Shown piece by piece: positions 33,032 through 42,662 of a stretch of DNA of 43,474 bases (position 1 is the stretch's first letter; each line of letters opens with the position of its first letter). The DNA comes from UBA8752 sp965657965. Its GTDB lineage: Bacteria > Bacteroidota > Bacteroidia > Flavobacteriales_D > Sanyastnellaceae. Position numbers and translations under genes: made by a program. The stretch lies in the NCBI GenBank assembly GCA_965657965.1, contig CBFHQM010000022.1:1-43474 (forward strand). The letters are read 5' to 3'. The notes beneath the pieces are model-generated. The model was not told the DNA's origin. It did not search any database and saw only the letters and a program-made list of their open reading frames with translations.

Positions 33032-34438
33032 TCAAAGCCGTCTCGACAACCAACGGACCAACGCCGATTTGGCCGGGCCGAAGGGAGGGAAGGAGAGGGG
33101 CACAGCTGTCCAAGGCAATGTCCGGGTCATGACACTGCGTTTGTTGGAAAACGCATCGAACGCAGCGCGACCATTGGAACGCCCCATGCCACTGTTTCGG
33201 ATGCCTCCAAAAGGCAAATCCGGGTTGGCAATCTGAACCACCGTCTCTCCGATGCCAACCGAACCCGATCGGGTCGAGGCCAACCATTGCGCAATGCGTT
33301 TTTTGTGCCGTGAGAACATGTACATGGCCAAGGGCTGATCCTTGACTGCAGCCACCCAATCCGCCACCTCTTCTGGACGCGTCCATGTGACCACTGGGAG
33401 CAAGGGACCAAAAATCTCCTCCTGCATCACCACCATGTCCAAAGTGACGCCGGTCAAAATGGTCGGCTCCATGAACAACTGGCTTCGGTCATGTCTGCCG
33501 CCATGTCGCACCACAGCTCCTTTGGACGTCGCGTCATTTAAGGCTGTCACCAACCGTTCAAACTGGGCTTCATTCACAACCCGTCCGTATTCCTTCGAGG
33601 TTTCCGCATGCGCTCCAAACCAGCTTTGCCAGGTTTCGATCAAAGCCAACAAAAGCGCTTCTTCTGCGCGCTCTTCCACGAGCAAATAATCAGGCGCAAT
33701 GCAAACCTGACCCGAATTCAAGGCCTTTCCCCAGCCGATGCGACCGGCCACCTTCGTTGGCGATGCCGACGCGTCGACGATCGCGGGGCTCTTTCCACCG
33801 AGCTCCAGCGTAAGAGAAGTCAAATGATGAGACGCTGCGCGCATCACCTTTTGTCCCGTTTGCGTACCGCCGGTAAAAAAAATGTGGTCGAAACCCAGAG
33901 AGGTTAAATGTGCGGCTTCCTCCGGGCCGCCCAACGCTACATGTACCCGATCAGAAGGCATGACTTCTCTCAACCATTCCGCCATGACCTTGGAGGTGGC
34001 TGGCGCTTGTTCTGGTGGCTTGACCACCACTCGATTCCCTGCAGCCAAGGCCGCAATCACCGGTTTGATGGTCAAGAGGAGAGGGAAGTTCCAAGGGGCA
34101 ATCACCAGAACAACCCCTTTGGGCTGATGGACAATTCGCGAAGAGGTCCCCAGCAATTGCAAGGGAGTCGGCCGTTTTTCTGGCCGCATCCAAGACGAGA
34201 GATTGCGCAGCACAAACTCGATCTCTTTCCGAATCGGAAAATATTCTGTGAGTCGCGCTTCCGGCTCAGACTTACCCAGGTCCTCATGGAGGGCTTCGAG
34301 CAATTCTGACTCACGTGTCTTCAGACCCGAGAGCATGGACCGAAGCCACGTCTTCCTTTGTTTCAGCGTTGGGATCGGATCCTTTCGTTGGGCCGATTGA
34401 TACGCTTCAAAAGTCTTGGTGAGGTCAGCGAGGCTCAA
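33032..34438 (-). CDS. NAD(P)-dependent aldehyde dehydrogenase (class 3-like)
   Basis: A 468-residue aldehyde dehydrogenase oxidising aldehydes to acids. Motifs: APWNFPLLLTIKPVIAALAAGN, FFTGGTQTGQKVM for the cofactor, LELGGKSP with the general-base Glu, and SGQVCIAPDY with the catalytic Cys. The length and the absence of a C-terminal tail fit the class 3 type that handles fatty aldehydes. Its start overlaps the SPFH gene stop by 4 bases, so nfeD, the SPFH gene and this gene are one coupled operon. Confidence 0.94.
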   Translation of the reverse strand: MSLADLTKTFEAYQSAQRKDPIPTLKQRKTWLRSMLSGLKTRESELLEALHEDLGKSEPEARLTEYFPIRKEIEFVLRNLSSWMRPEKRPTPLQLLGTSSRIVHQPKGVVLVIAPWNFPLLLTIKPVIAALAAGNRVVVKPPEQAPATSKVMAEWLREVMPSDRVHVALGGPEEAAHLTSLGFDHIFFTGGTQTGQKVMRAASHHLTSLTLELGGKSPAIVDASASPTKVAGRIGWGKALNSGQVCIAPDYLLVEERAEEALLLALIETWQSWFGAHAETSKEYGRVVNEAQFERLVTALNDATSKGAVVRHGGRHDRSQLFMEPTILTGVTLDMVVMQEEIFGPLLPVVTWTRPEEVADWVAAVKDQPLAMYMFSRHKKRIAQWLASTRSGSVGIGETVVQIANPDLPFGGIRNSGMGRSNGRAAFDAFSNKRSVMTRTLPWTAVPLSFPPFGPAKSALVRWLSRRL

Positions 34439-35427
34439 TCCTTCAGCAATTCTTTGATGCTTCCCACACTGCCCATCATGCCACTTGCCTCATACGGCAT
34501 GAACACCACGCGTGACTTGTCATTTGAAGTGTCCATCATTTTCTCCAACGCCTCCACATACCGAACCGCAATCAAATACTGGGTAGGGTCTGCTTTGGTG
34601 GTGGCCACGGCTTCCGCAATTTTCCGAATGGCTTCGGCTTCGGCCTCTGCCACTTGCAAACGCGCCTGCGCCCGGCCATCTGCGGCAAGAATTGTCGCTT
34701 GGCGTTCTCCTTCCGCTTGATTGATGTCCGCCCCCTTGCGGCCCTCTGCCTCCAATATCGCCGCGGTCTTGGTTCCTTCGGCCTCAATGATTTGAGCACG
34801 ACGGCTGCGCTCTGCACGCATCTGCTTCTCCATCGCCTCCTTGATGTCCTGTGGAGGATTGATGTCCTGAAGTTCCACACGGTTCACCTTCACGCCCCAC
34901 TTGTTTGTCGCCTCGTCCAAAATGGCCCTTAGTCTTGTGTTGATGGTGTCCCTGCTGGACAAACACTGATCCAAGTCTAGCTCTCCCAACACATTTCTGA
35001 GTGTAGTTTGAGTCAGCTTTTCAATGGCATTGGGCAAATTGTTGATCTCGTAAACGCTCTTCACTGGATCGACGATTTGAAAGTAAATCAACGCGTTGAT
35101 TTCAGTGACCACATTGTCTTTTGTGATCACACTTTGACGGGAAAAATCAAACACAGTCTCGCGCATGTCAATCCTGTCCAACATTTGGTACGCAACAACA
35201 CGTTCGCCCATTGCATTCTCCTTGACAAACCTCCAAATGCTGCCTCTGGGGCGATCGATGAACGGAATAATGAGGTTGATTCCGGCCGTCAGGGTTACGT
35301 TGTAACGACCCAAACGCTCAATCACCATGGCTTCATTTTGCTTGATGATTCGAAGCCCTCTGACGACCACTACAGTCGTTAAGATGAGCAAGGTGATTGA
35401 AATGAATGAAAAGCCTTCCATGGTCAA
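34435..35427 (-). CDS. SPFH/Band 7 (stomatin-like) membrane protein
   Basis: A 330-residue protein with an N-terminal membrane helix (residues ~8-25, ISITLLILTTVVVVRG), then the band 7 domain beginning IIKQNEAMVIERLGRYNVTL, and a long charged coiled-coil rich in Ala, Glu and Arg, ending with SDKSRVVFMPYEASG-like sequence. It resembles QmcA/stomatin proteins that form membrane microdomains. It is coupled by overlaps to the NfeD gene upstream and the aldehyde dehydrogenase downstream. NfeD-SPFH pairs are a known, widespread arrangement. Confidence 0.92.
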   Translation of the reverse strand: MTMEGFSFISITLLILTTVVVVRGLRIIKQNEAMVIERLGRYNVTLTAGINLIIPFIDRPRGSIWRFVKENAMGERVVAYQMLDRIDMRETVFDFSRQSVITKDNVVTEINALIYFQIVDPVKSVYEINNLPNAIEKLTQTTLRNVLGELDLDQCLSSRDTINTRLRAILDEATNKWGVKVNRVELQDINPPQDIKEAMEKQMRAERSRRAQIIEAEGTKTAAILEAEGRKGADINQAEGERQATILAADGRAQARLQVAEAEAEAIRKIAEAVATTKADPTQYLIAVRYVEALEKMMDTSNDKSRVVFMPYEASGMMGSVGSIKELLKD

Positions 35428-35918
35428 ATTTGATTCTGTTTGATGGGACGCACAACAAGTACGTTGGACTCCACTCGAAGAACTTCGAGTTCGTCACCGA
35501 TGGCGCAATCCGCGCTATTATTCAAGGTGGCAGCACCCTCAGGGCGCTGGCCTTGCCATTGCACCGGAAATTCAATGAGCCAATCATCCCCGTCTACACG
35601 GCCCCGTCCTCGACCTGTGCTGGGATCAAATGGCACAGTCACCCTGACTCTGCGCCCTGGCAGGGCGTCGACTCCCGTGGCCACAGAATCTCCACTGAAC
35701 CATTTTCGCATGGCCAATGGCCTCAAAAAAACCAAGGCCACAATGGAGCCCGCGGACGCCGCGACAAGCTGAATCTCCCACCAATCCGTGAACGCACTGG
35801 AAAGTCCACCCGCCAATGCACCGATGGCCAAGGAGCCCAAAACAAGACCCGGGACTACTGCCTCTCCAATCATAAGAAGAAGGGCAATCAATGTCCACCA
35901 ATGCCAATGTTCCATCAT
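35424..35918 (-). CDS. NfeD-like membrane protein
   Basis: A 164-residue protein: three hydrophobic segments in the first ~70 residues (WWTLIALLLMIGEAVVPG, VLGSLAIGALAGG, LVAASAGSIVALVFL), then a soluble OB-fold domain (RRVRVTVPFDPSTGRGRGRV, GDELEVLRVESNVLVVRP). This is the short NfeD type that partners SPFH proteins. Two ATGs are adjacent at 35918 and 35915. A TATTTTG box sits 4 bases before the first. Confidence 0.88.
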   Translation of the reverse strand: MMEHWHWWTLIALLLMIGEAVVPGLVLGSLAIGALAGGLSSAFTDWWEIQLVAASAGSIVALVFLRPLAMRKWFSGDSVATGVDALPGRRVRVTVPFDPSTGRGRGRVDGDDWLIEFPVQWQGQRPEGAATLNNSADCAIGDELEVLRVESNVLVVRPIKQNQI

Positions 35919-35922
35919 GGAG

Positions 35923-35950
35923 CAAAATAGACATAAACTCTAAAAACAAA
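35923..35950 (-). promoter_or_regulatory. Candidate promoter of the nfeD-SPFH-aldehyde dehydrogenase operon
   Basis: On the minus strand TTTG (35950-35947) is followed after 17 bases by TATTTTG (35929-35923), which ends 4 bases (ctcc) before the nfeD ATG. The match to TTTG-N19-TAnnTTTG is imperfect in spacing. Confidence 0.35.
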
Positions 35951-36031
35951 CCTGACTTCAATCCGAACCTCGCTCAGGAGGGAGACCATGACTCAATTCC
36001 CTTTTCTAGGGTGCACCATGGCCGCTAAGTT

Positions 36032-38605
36032 TTAGCGAGAAAGCACAACAACACGGCCATCAAACAATTGAACCCGTAGCAATACAGGTCCAATCATACC
36101 CAAGTCCATTTGCTCGCCAACTTCATGCTCAAACGGAGCGTCCATGAACTGACGCCCCGAACGATCAAAGGCCGAAATACGCTCAATCTGAGCGCAATTC
36201 CCTTGCCAAATCAACCCTCTACCTTGTCGAAAGCACGTCCATGGCAAATCTGAAATTTGAACCACAGACTGAGCCGTGTTCACCGGCACAGACAACGTGC
36301 CCATGACCAAGCAACCTTGGGCATCCTGAACCAGCCAAGCCAATGCCGCCGGTGCCATCACACTGCTCGCCTCATCGACAGGGCCAGACCACATTACATT
36401 GTATGGCGCTGTTCCACCGGCCACATTCAATCCCACCACAACTGAATCTGAAAGCCCCGCATACTCGTACCAAGAGGAAGCGGTCAACAGTTCAGGCTCC
36501 ACCACTACCACTTCCAAAAACGCAGAACAGCCCAAAGTGTCTGTGACCGTGAGCGACAAAACTCCTGGATAGAGTGAATCCAAGTTGGCGGTTCCATAAT
36601 CCAGTGTCAAAGGCGGATGTCCCCCTGTAGTCACGATGGTTGCTTGACCAAACTCCCCGAAGCACTCAGGCTGAGCCAAGTCGCAGGTCATGCCCACGGG
36701 TGTTGGGCTGGCAACAAAAACATCAAAACCATGAATGCATCCTCCACCATAGTCAAACTGCATGCTGTGGTTTCCGGATGGCAAGGCGAATTCGGCACCT
36801 TGATTCGCCAACGAGTCTTGTCCCCATATCAAATGGTTTGCCGACGGGGCACTCCACTCAAAGACGCCGGAGTCCCCAGCGCAATTCGGTGCCATTAATG
36901 CCCACGAAGATTCCGGAGCAACTGGCAAATCCACTTGAAAAGCGTGACTCAAAGTGTAGAGCCCGCCCCACCAAGAAATCTCAAGTACATAGATCCCCGA
37001 AGAATCGGCAATCAATTGGTCTCCTTCAACAAGCAAACCATTCCATGAATACGTGACATTGTCGGTGTCGAAGGGCAAACTCCATCCCATGGAGTGCCAT
37101 GGACACACCATATCCAGCGGCTCCAGCTCCAAGCTTGCAGCCCCCTCAATGACAGTTAACGGCGCGTCGGCAGGGACGTCATAGAGCATCTCCTGAAACC
37201 CGCTTGGCCACTCAATCGCCATCGAGTCCACCATCACAGCATCACCCAGTCCAAAAAACTGAGTGTAGGAATGCTGCGTCATGTAATCACATCCTGCAGA
37301 AACGAGACGCATTTGCTGAATCCCGCCAGAATAGACCTTAATTACCGCTCCCACCGCATGGGAGTTCGACTGGGTTCCCACCAAGTTGACTGACAACCGA
37401 GAGGCCCCATCCGGGTTGGTGTTATTGAGCACTTGTGCATGTGCGGCATTGCCATGTCCAACAATGTCTGGCGCCCGATCTCCATCCAAGTCAAACCGTC
37501 CCAAACAGTACAATTGATATTGTTCATTCGGCCAAGATTCGATCTGGTCTTCGAACCCCGTTCCCGCGCCCAAGTTCATGTACAAGTGATTGTCGTAGGG
37601 GTTGGCATTTGGAAAGCGATAAGTGGCCACCATCAGGTCTGAATCCATATCGCCGTCGACATCCAAAGCACAACAGCCCCAGCTGTATTGATTAGAAGCA
37701 ACCCCGAGCTGCGACGCCACATCAGTGTACAACCCATTGTTGTTTCGAAGAAGTTGGTTGGGGCTGTTCTCGATGTTCGATACATACATGTCCCAATCGC
37801 CATCGTTGTCGTCGTCGATCAATGTGGCCGACATCGCCTCAATGCCAATGGCCGCACCCACGTCAAAGGAAATGTCGTGGAAGCTCCCATCTCCGAGATT
37901 TCTGTAGAGTGCATTCACATAAATAGACCGGTCATTGATTACCCATAGGTCGTCAAAACCGTCTTCGTCGAAGTCAAACCAAGCCCCCTGAAAACTGTGT
38001 TTGAGGCCATTGCCGACACCGGCAAAAGCCGTGACATCGAGAAATGTACCGTCGCCTTGATTTTGAAGCAGAATGTTCTCTTGGAGCAGAGGCGAATCCG
38101 TAGCATGGTAACTCGCGATGTAAATGTCGAGGTCGGCGTCATTGTCATAGTCACAAGCGGAAATCCCCCGAACATCCCAATCGGGGATCATGGGGATGCC
38201 CCGAGATGCGCCTTCTTCGATCAAACCGCCGTCGTCTTGCTGCATGTACAAATGCACCCCATGGTACATCACGCCGGCAAACAAATCAAGATCACCATCA
38301 TTGTCGATGTCGACCCACAATACCGCTTTGGCTTCTTCGCCGTGGTTCAGCTCTTGGTGAAGTGAAAGGCCGTCTGGCCCGCCCTTGAAGAGGCTCACCC
38401 TTCCGTCGACGCTGGAGGCCGTAACATCGTCCCATCCATCGCCATCGAAATCCGCTGTACTGATTCCACAACCAAACCAACTGCCAGTGGTTGAAACCGG
38501 CATCAAATGATCCAGTGACACATCTTCCCATTGTCCAAAAAGAAAGGAGGGAAGGGCCAGCAAAATCAGCAATACACGGCCACAAAAGGGAGGCAGGTTC
38601 AACAT
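36032..38605 (-). CDS. Secreted FG-GAP/VCBS and ASPIC/UnbV protein, paralogue 1, with T9SS-type C-terminus
   Basis: An 857-residue secreted protein; the signal peptide ends near LPSFLFGQ. Seven DxDxDG-type loops in the first ~360 residues (DFDGDGWDD, DIDNDGDLDL, DYDNDADLDI, DFDEDGFDDL, DDDNDGDWDM, DVDGDMDSDL, DLDGDRAPDI) suggest a seven-bladed propeller. An ASPIC/UnbV-like region follows (VGAVIKVYSGGIQQMRLV, SMAIEWPSGFQE). Then come SprB-type repeats (LSLTVTDTLGCSAF) and a short C-terminal segment resembling a T9SS sorting domain (ISAFDRSGRQFMD). It is clearly related along its length to the gene at 40012-42588. Confidence 0.87.
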   Translation of the reverse strand: MLNLPPFCGRVLLILLALPSFLFGQWEDVSLDHLMPVSTTGSWFGCGISTADFDGDGWDDVTASSVDGRVSLFKGGPDGLSLHQELNHGEEAKAVLWVDIDNDGDLDLFAGVMYHGVHLYMQQDDGGLIEEGASRGIPMIPDWDVRGISACDYDNDADLDIYIASYHATDSPLLQENILLQNQGDGTFLDVTAFAGVGNGLKHSFQGAWFDFDEDGFDDLWVINDRSIYVNALYRNLGDGSFHDISFDVGAAIGIEAMSATLIDDDNDGDWDMYVSNIENSPNQLLRNNNGLYTDVASQLGVASNQYSWGCCALDVDGDMDSDLMVATYRFPNANPYDNHLYMNLGAGTGFEDQIESWPNEQYQLYCLGRFDLDGDRAPDIVGHGNAAHAQVLNNTNPDGASRLSVNLVGTQSNSHAVGAVIKVYSGGIQQMRLVSAGCDYMTQHSYTQFFGLGDAVMVDSMAIEWPSGFQEMLYDVPADAPLTVIEGAASLELEPLDMVCPWHSMGWSLPFDTDNVTYSWNGLLVEGDQLIADSSGIYVLEISWWGGLYTLSHAFQVDLPVAPESSWALMAPNCAGDSGVFEWSAPSANHLIWGQDSLANQGAEFALPSGNHSMQFDYGGGCIHGFDVFVASPTPVGMTCDLAQPECFGEFGQATIVTTGGHPPLTLDYGTANLDSLYPGVLSLTVTDTLGCSAFLEVVVVEPELLTASSWYEYAGLSDSVVVGLNVAGGTAPYNVMWSGPVDEASSVMAPAALAWLVQDAQGCLVMGTLSVPVNTAQSVVQISDLPWTCFRQGRGLIWQGNCAQIERISAFDRSGRQFMDAPFEHEVGEQMDLGMIGPVLLRVQLFDGRVVVLSR

Positions 38606-38652
38606 GGCTCAGACAGGTGTACTCATAGACGGAAATTCGTTCGAAAGGTTGC

Positions 38653-39297
38653 CTATTTCAGGGCAAGTTTGGTCACGAGTTGGGTCACTTGGGGAATCAA
38701 TGGCTGAATGCCGTCATTGACGACCACATCGTCGGCATAAGTCGCTCTTTTTTCGTCTGTCCATTGCCGGGACATTCTCCGCATCACCTCCGCCTCAGAC
38801 AGCCCGCTTCTCTTCATCACACGTGCCAATCTGACCGGAAGCGGTGCCGCCACAGTCCAAGTTTTATCGCATTGAGAATGCGCTCCAGATTCGAACAAGA
38901 TGGCCGCCTCCCGAAAAACACACGTGCACCCACGAGACGCGAGTCGCTTTGCCCACTTGGCAAAATCTCGACCCACAGCAGGGTGAACAAGTGCGTTCAA
39001 CTTGGCCAACGCCTGCTCCGACTGAAACACCACATTGGCCAATGCTTCGCGGTTCAGCTCCCCATTTTCACTGAACATTTCCTGGCCAAATTCTTCCGCA
39101 ACGGAAGTTCGCAATTGCGCATCCTGGCCGTACAGGCGTTTCGCCTCCGCATCGCTATTGTAGACGGGGAAACCCATGCTGATTAACACTTTGCAAAGTG
39201 TACTTTTCCCTGCGCCTATGCCACCGGTGACCCCAACAATCAATGGACCACGCGTGCCAAAATCACGCGAAGGTGTGGAAGCTGTCGATAAAGCCAT
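38653..39297 (-). CDS. coaE: Dephospho-CoA kinase
   Basis: A 214-residue enzyme for the last step of coenzyme A synthesis. It has the P-loop VGVTGGIGAGKSTL near the N-terminus, VYNSDAEAKRLY, and LNALVHPAVG. The start at 39297 is the ATG in front of the P-loop; a 16-residue in-frame extension upstream is not family-like and would overlap the rpe promoter. It is divergent from rpe with 46 bases between the starts. A GAATATTG sequence lies 4 bases before the ATG. Confidence 0.95.
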   Translation of the reverse strand: MALSTASTPSRDFGTRGPLIVGVTGGIGAGKSTLCKVLISMGFPVYNSDAEAKRLYGQDAQLRTSVAEEFGQEMFSENGELNREALANVVFQSEQALAKLNALVHPAVGRDFAKWAKRLASRGCTCVFREAAILFESGAHSQCDKTWTVAAPLPVRLARVMKRSGLSEAEVMRRMSRQWTDEKRATYADDVVVNDGIQPLIPQVTQLVTKLALK

Positions 39298-39331
39298 GCC
39301 ACAATATTCGCACGAATGACTCAGATGACAG

Positions 39332-39339
39332 CATCTTTG
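39332..39339 (+). promoter_or_regulatory. Candidate -7 box of rpe (CATCTTTG)
   Basis: Differs from TAnnTTTG only at the first base, and sits exactly 4 bases (accc) before the rpe ATG, as at gcvT and mtaB. Confidence 0.4.
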
Positions 39340-39343
39340 ACCC

Positions 39344-40018
39344 ATGTCTCATCTGATTGCGCCTTCTCTTCTCGCTGCTGATTTCGCCCATCTGGGCCGC
39401 GATGTCACCATGGTTGAACACAGCGAGGCTGATTGGCATCATATCGATGTCATGGACGGCATGTTCGTCCCCAACATCAGCTACGGTATGCCGGTCATTG
39501 CCGCCATCGCGCGCCATGCCGAAAAACCACTCGACGTGCATCTGATGATTGAAGATCCAGACCGGTATATCCAAACCTTCGCTGACTTAGGCTCTGCAAA
39601 CCTCACCGTTCACGTGGAAGCCTGCCCACATTTGCACCGCACCCTCCATGCCATTCGTGAGGCCGGCATGAAAGCCGGGGTGGCACTTAATCCCCATACT
39701 TCACTGCACAGCATCGAAGAAGTGTTGTCCGAACTCGATGTGGTTTGCTTGATGAGTGTCAATCCAGGTTTTGGCGGCCAGAAATTCATCCCATCGACCC
39801 TCAGTAAAACCCGACGATTGTCTGAAATGAGGCACGCCGCTGGCGCCAATTTCTTGATTGAAATTGATGGGGGAGTGGGCCGAAGCAATGCCGGCGAATT
39901 GGTCCAAGCAGGAGCGGATGTATTGGTTGCAGGATCCTCCGTTTTCAAGGCTGAATCGCCAGAGGACGAGGTCAAGTGGCTGAAGTCGAGCGCCATCCAC
40001 GCCCAGCCCGCTCAATAA
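39344..40018 (+). CDS. rpe: Ribulose-phosphate 3-epimerase
   Basis: A 224-residue TIM-barrel enzyme interconverting ribulose 5-phosphate and xylulose 5-phosphate. Motifs: APSLLAADFAHLG, HIDVMDGMFVPNISYG (metal His and Asp), DVHLMI, MSVNPGFGGQKFIP, IEIDGGV and VAGSSVFKA (phosphate site). Full length. The last 7 bases overlap the end of the convergent FG-GAP gene at 40012. Confidence 0.97.
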   Translation: MSHLIAPSLLAADFAHLGRDVTMVEHSEADWHHIDVMDGMFVPNISYGMPVIAAIARHAEKPLDVHLMIEDPDRYIQTFADLGSANLTVHVEACPHLHRTLHAIREAGMKAGVALNPHTSLHSIEEVLSELDVVCLMSVNPGFGGQKFIPSTLSKTRRLSEMRHAAGANFLIEIDGGVGRSNAGELVQAGADVLVAGSSVFKAESPEDEVKWLKSSAIHAQPAQ

Positions 40019-42588
40019 AGCCGGCGCATCAACACTTCTCCCGATGGTCTGGTCAGTCGAATAAAACCATGTTCGGGCCAGCGGCCTTGCTCAAATTCCC
40101 AAGGCCCACTGCCGTTCAGTTTTTTGGAAACCTGAAGCCGGCCGTCCAAGCCGAAAATCTCGCAAAGAAGGTTTGGGCTCATTGAACCGTTGAACATCAA
40201 CGTGGCACCTTCTGCATGAACTGCCCATGACCATTGCCCTTGATTCAGTGTCTCGTGAGACAGGTTCACCAAACTCTGCAAGCCAAGCATCAGGCAGCCA
40301 TTGCCATCTTCGACGACCCAACTGTACAGCCCCGCACTCAAGTTGTTTAGGGTGAACTCGCCCGAGGTTCCATCGTTCCAGAGAATACCGTAGGGCAGGG
40401 TGCCCCCGGACAATTCTAACGAAATGGAGGCGTCGCCGCCATCATCCTCATGGACAACGATAACCTCTGCAGACAAAGGCTCAGGATATGCCACAAGAAT
40501 GGAAGAGTCCAACGCACAGCCATTGGCATCGGTCAGTGTAAGCGGAACCGAGCCCTCTGGCATGATCGAAGGGTTAACACCATACCAATTGATCAGGTAA
40601 GCTGGCGTGCCGCCAAAGCCAGATGCTGAAGCCTCGGCCACGTCGTCATGGCACAATGGTGGCTCATAAAGAATGTAGAGTCCCAGAGGAGGCGGTTCAG
40701 CCAAATGAAAATCGTGCACCTGCTCACATCCATTCTCGGTGTTGATTGTGGTCAGACTCGCAACACCACCATAAGCTTCGGCCATGCCGTTTGAGGTCAA
40801 TTCAAACCCCAAGAATGCAGCGACATGAGTCGAATCTGTTTGCCAAGTCAAATTGCCCAATTCCCCAGCACAATCCGGCTCCGTCCATCCAACAGTCAAT
40901 TCATGCGGTGCTTCCGCCGCCCACACCAAGGTATCCGACCACTCAAAGAGTCCCCCCATCCATTGGCAGCTCAAGACCACCGTTTCCGACTCCGTAAGTG
41001 AGTATCCAGTTCCCTCTACAGGTTCGCCATTCCAAAGGGTGATGGGCGCATCGAAAGGAGAAAAAGCGACGGCAGAGTCCGTTGCACAACTGGATCCTAG
41101 CACAGAAATGGAAGCGTTGGACGTCCCTTCAATCAAAGCGGCCGATGCATTGGCAGGCCAGTCGAACCAAGTTTCCCGCAGTCCACTGGGCCAATGGACA
41201 ACAATCGAGTCCGCGCTGTCTTCTTGGCCCAAACCAAAAAACTGGGTTTCGCTTTGTTGCGTCATGAAGTCAGAGCCATTGCTCACCAACTGCGTTTGCA
41301 CCTGCCCCCCTGCATGGACTTCAATGCGAGCGCCCACGGCCCATCGATTGGATGCCGTTCCACACAAACGCACGGTCAATCTGTTGTTGGAATTCACCTC
41401 CCCAACGTCGGTATTGTGCCATACTTGAGCGGACGTCGGATTGCCAAAACCGACCAAGTCAGGTGCCAAATCCTGATTCACGTCGGTAATGCCCACGCAA
41501 AACAGCTGAGCCGACGAATTGGAGCTTTCGAAGTCGATCAGGCTAAAAGAGGATCCATCCCCATCATTTAGGTAGAGATAATTCTCATAGGGTTGACTTA
41601 ATGGAAAGGGATTGGTCGCCACCATCAAATCTTGCCACATGTCCCCGTCCATGTCGAGAAAACAGCTGCCCCATGAGTTCAGCCCACCATTTACCCCCGC
41701 GAGTGCAGCAGTGCAGAAATAGCCAGCACCTTCCTTATCCAGCAAAACATTGGGCTCATTGCCGTTGGTGCCCGAGAACAACTCAAACACACCGTCATTG
41801 TCCACGTCCCCAATGGTGGCTGAGCGGGCAGAAACGGCCTGACCTAGACCCGTTGCTTCGGTAAGGTCCACAAAGGTTCCATCGCCTTGATTGTCGTAAA
41901 GTGCGTTCGCGTATTGCTGACGGTCATTCACAACCCAGAGGTCCATATCCCCGTCTTCGTCGTGGTCCCACCACGTAGATTGAAAAGTTTGTGTCAATCC
42001 ATTTCCAACGCCTGCGACTGCAGTCACATTGGCAAAGAAACCCAGACCATCGTTGTTCAACAGCAAATTTGACACTTGTCCCGTTGATCCATCGTGGTAC
42101 ATCGAAAGGTAGACGTCGAGGTCGCCATCGTTGTCGTAATCCGCCACGGCCAAACCTCGGCTTTCCCATTGAAGGGTCTGAGGAAAGCCCCGTAACGCCG
42201 CTTCATTGATCAAATTTTCTCCATGCACAATGTGCAACTCGATGGGCCCAAACCTTCGTGTGACAAGGAGGTCTAGGTCTTCATCACCATCCACATCCAT
42301 CCAAGCCAACCCTTGCGCTTGTTCCGAACCATCCAATAAATGGGCCAGAACAAATCCGCCATTTGGCTCTTGACGATATACGTAGATGAAGCCTTGGCTA
42401 TCGGCCAACGTAACGTCTCCCAGGCCGTCGGAATCGTAATCTGCCAAGCTCATACCGCAGCCCATCCAACTGGCTTGGGTACTTGCAGTCAGTGCATATT
42501 GCTCGGTCGCATCCTGCCATTGTCCTGCAAGCGGTGGGGTAACCGCCAACAGCACAGCGGCGCACAAAAAACGCACGTTGTGGGACAT
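40012..42588 (-). CDS. Secreted FG-GAP/VCBS and ASPIC/UnbV protein, paralogue 2, with T9SS-type C-terminus
   Basis: An 858-residue secreted protein; the signal peptide is the first ~22 residues (MSHNVRFLCAAVLLAVTPPL). It has seven DxDxDG-like loops (DYDSDGLGDV, DVDGDEDLDL, DYDNDGDLDV, DHDEDGDMDL, DVDNDGVFEL, DMDGDMWQDL, DVNQDLAPDL), the last being degenerate, then an ASPIC/UnbV region (VGARIEVHAGGQVQTQLV, IVVHWPSGLRE), SprB-like repeats (PLTLTDANGCALDSS) and a C-terminal sorting-type segment (LLCEIFGLDGRLQV). It is a close structural match to the gene at 36032-38605. A TACTTTG box lies about 25 bases before the start. Confidence 0.87.
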   Translation of the reverse strand: MSHNVRFLCAAVLLAVTPPLAGQWQDATEQYALTASTQASWMGCGMSLADYDSDGLGDVTLADSQGFIYVYRQEPNGGFVLAHLLDGSEQAQGLAWMDVDGDEDLDLLVTRRFGPIELHIVHGENLINEAALRGFPQTLQWESRGLAVADYDNDGDLDVYLSMYHDGSTGQVSNLLLNNDGLGFFANVTAVAGVGNGLTQTFQSTWWDHDEDGDMDLWVVNDRQQYANALYDNQGDGTFVDLTEATGLGQAVSARSATIGDVDNDGVFELFSGTNGNEPNVLLDKEGAGYFCTAALAGVNGGLNSWGSCFLDMDGDMWQDLMVATNPFPLSQPYENYLYLNDGDGSSFSLIDFESSNSSAQLFCVGITDVNQDLAPDLVGFGNPTSAQVWHNTDVGEVNSNNRLTVRLCGTASNRWAVGARIEVHAGGQVQTQLVSNGSDFMTQQSETQFFGLGQEDSADSIVVHWPSGLRETWFDWPANASAALIEGTSNASISVLGSSCATDSAVAFSPFDAPITLWNGEPVEGTGYSLTESETVVLSCQWMGGLFEWSDTLVWAAEAPHELTVGWTEPDCAGELGNLTWQTDSTHVAAFLGFELTSNGMAEAYGGVASLTTINTENGCEQVHDFHLAEPPPLGLYILYEPPLCHDDVAEASASGFGGTPAYLINWYGVNPSIMPEGSVPLTLTDANGCALDSSILVAYPEPLSAEVIVVHEDDGGDASISLELSGGTLPYGILWNDGTSGEFTLNNLSAGLYSWVVEDGNGCLMLGLQSLVNLSHETLNQGQWSWAVHAEGATLMFNGSMSPNLLCEIFGLDGRLQVSKKLNGSGPWEFEQGRWPEHGFIRLTRPSGEVLMRRLY

Positions 42589-42662
42589 TGGATTTGATTC
42601 AGGTTGGCTTCGGCAAAGTAAGGGAGGACGCTTTAACCGCAGAAAATAACAGCATGCCCGAT

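Noticed and set aside
36023..36037. Small hairpin (CGCTAA / TTAGCG) at the end of the FG-GAP gene
   Set aside because: Only a 6-base stem overlapping the stop codon and no T-run in the direction of transcription; not a convincing terminator.
39604..39622. parS-like CACGTG-centred site
   Set aside because: Only the central CACGTG and two flanking bases on part of each side match; it lies inside rpe. Other CACGTG sites in the window are no better.
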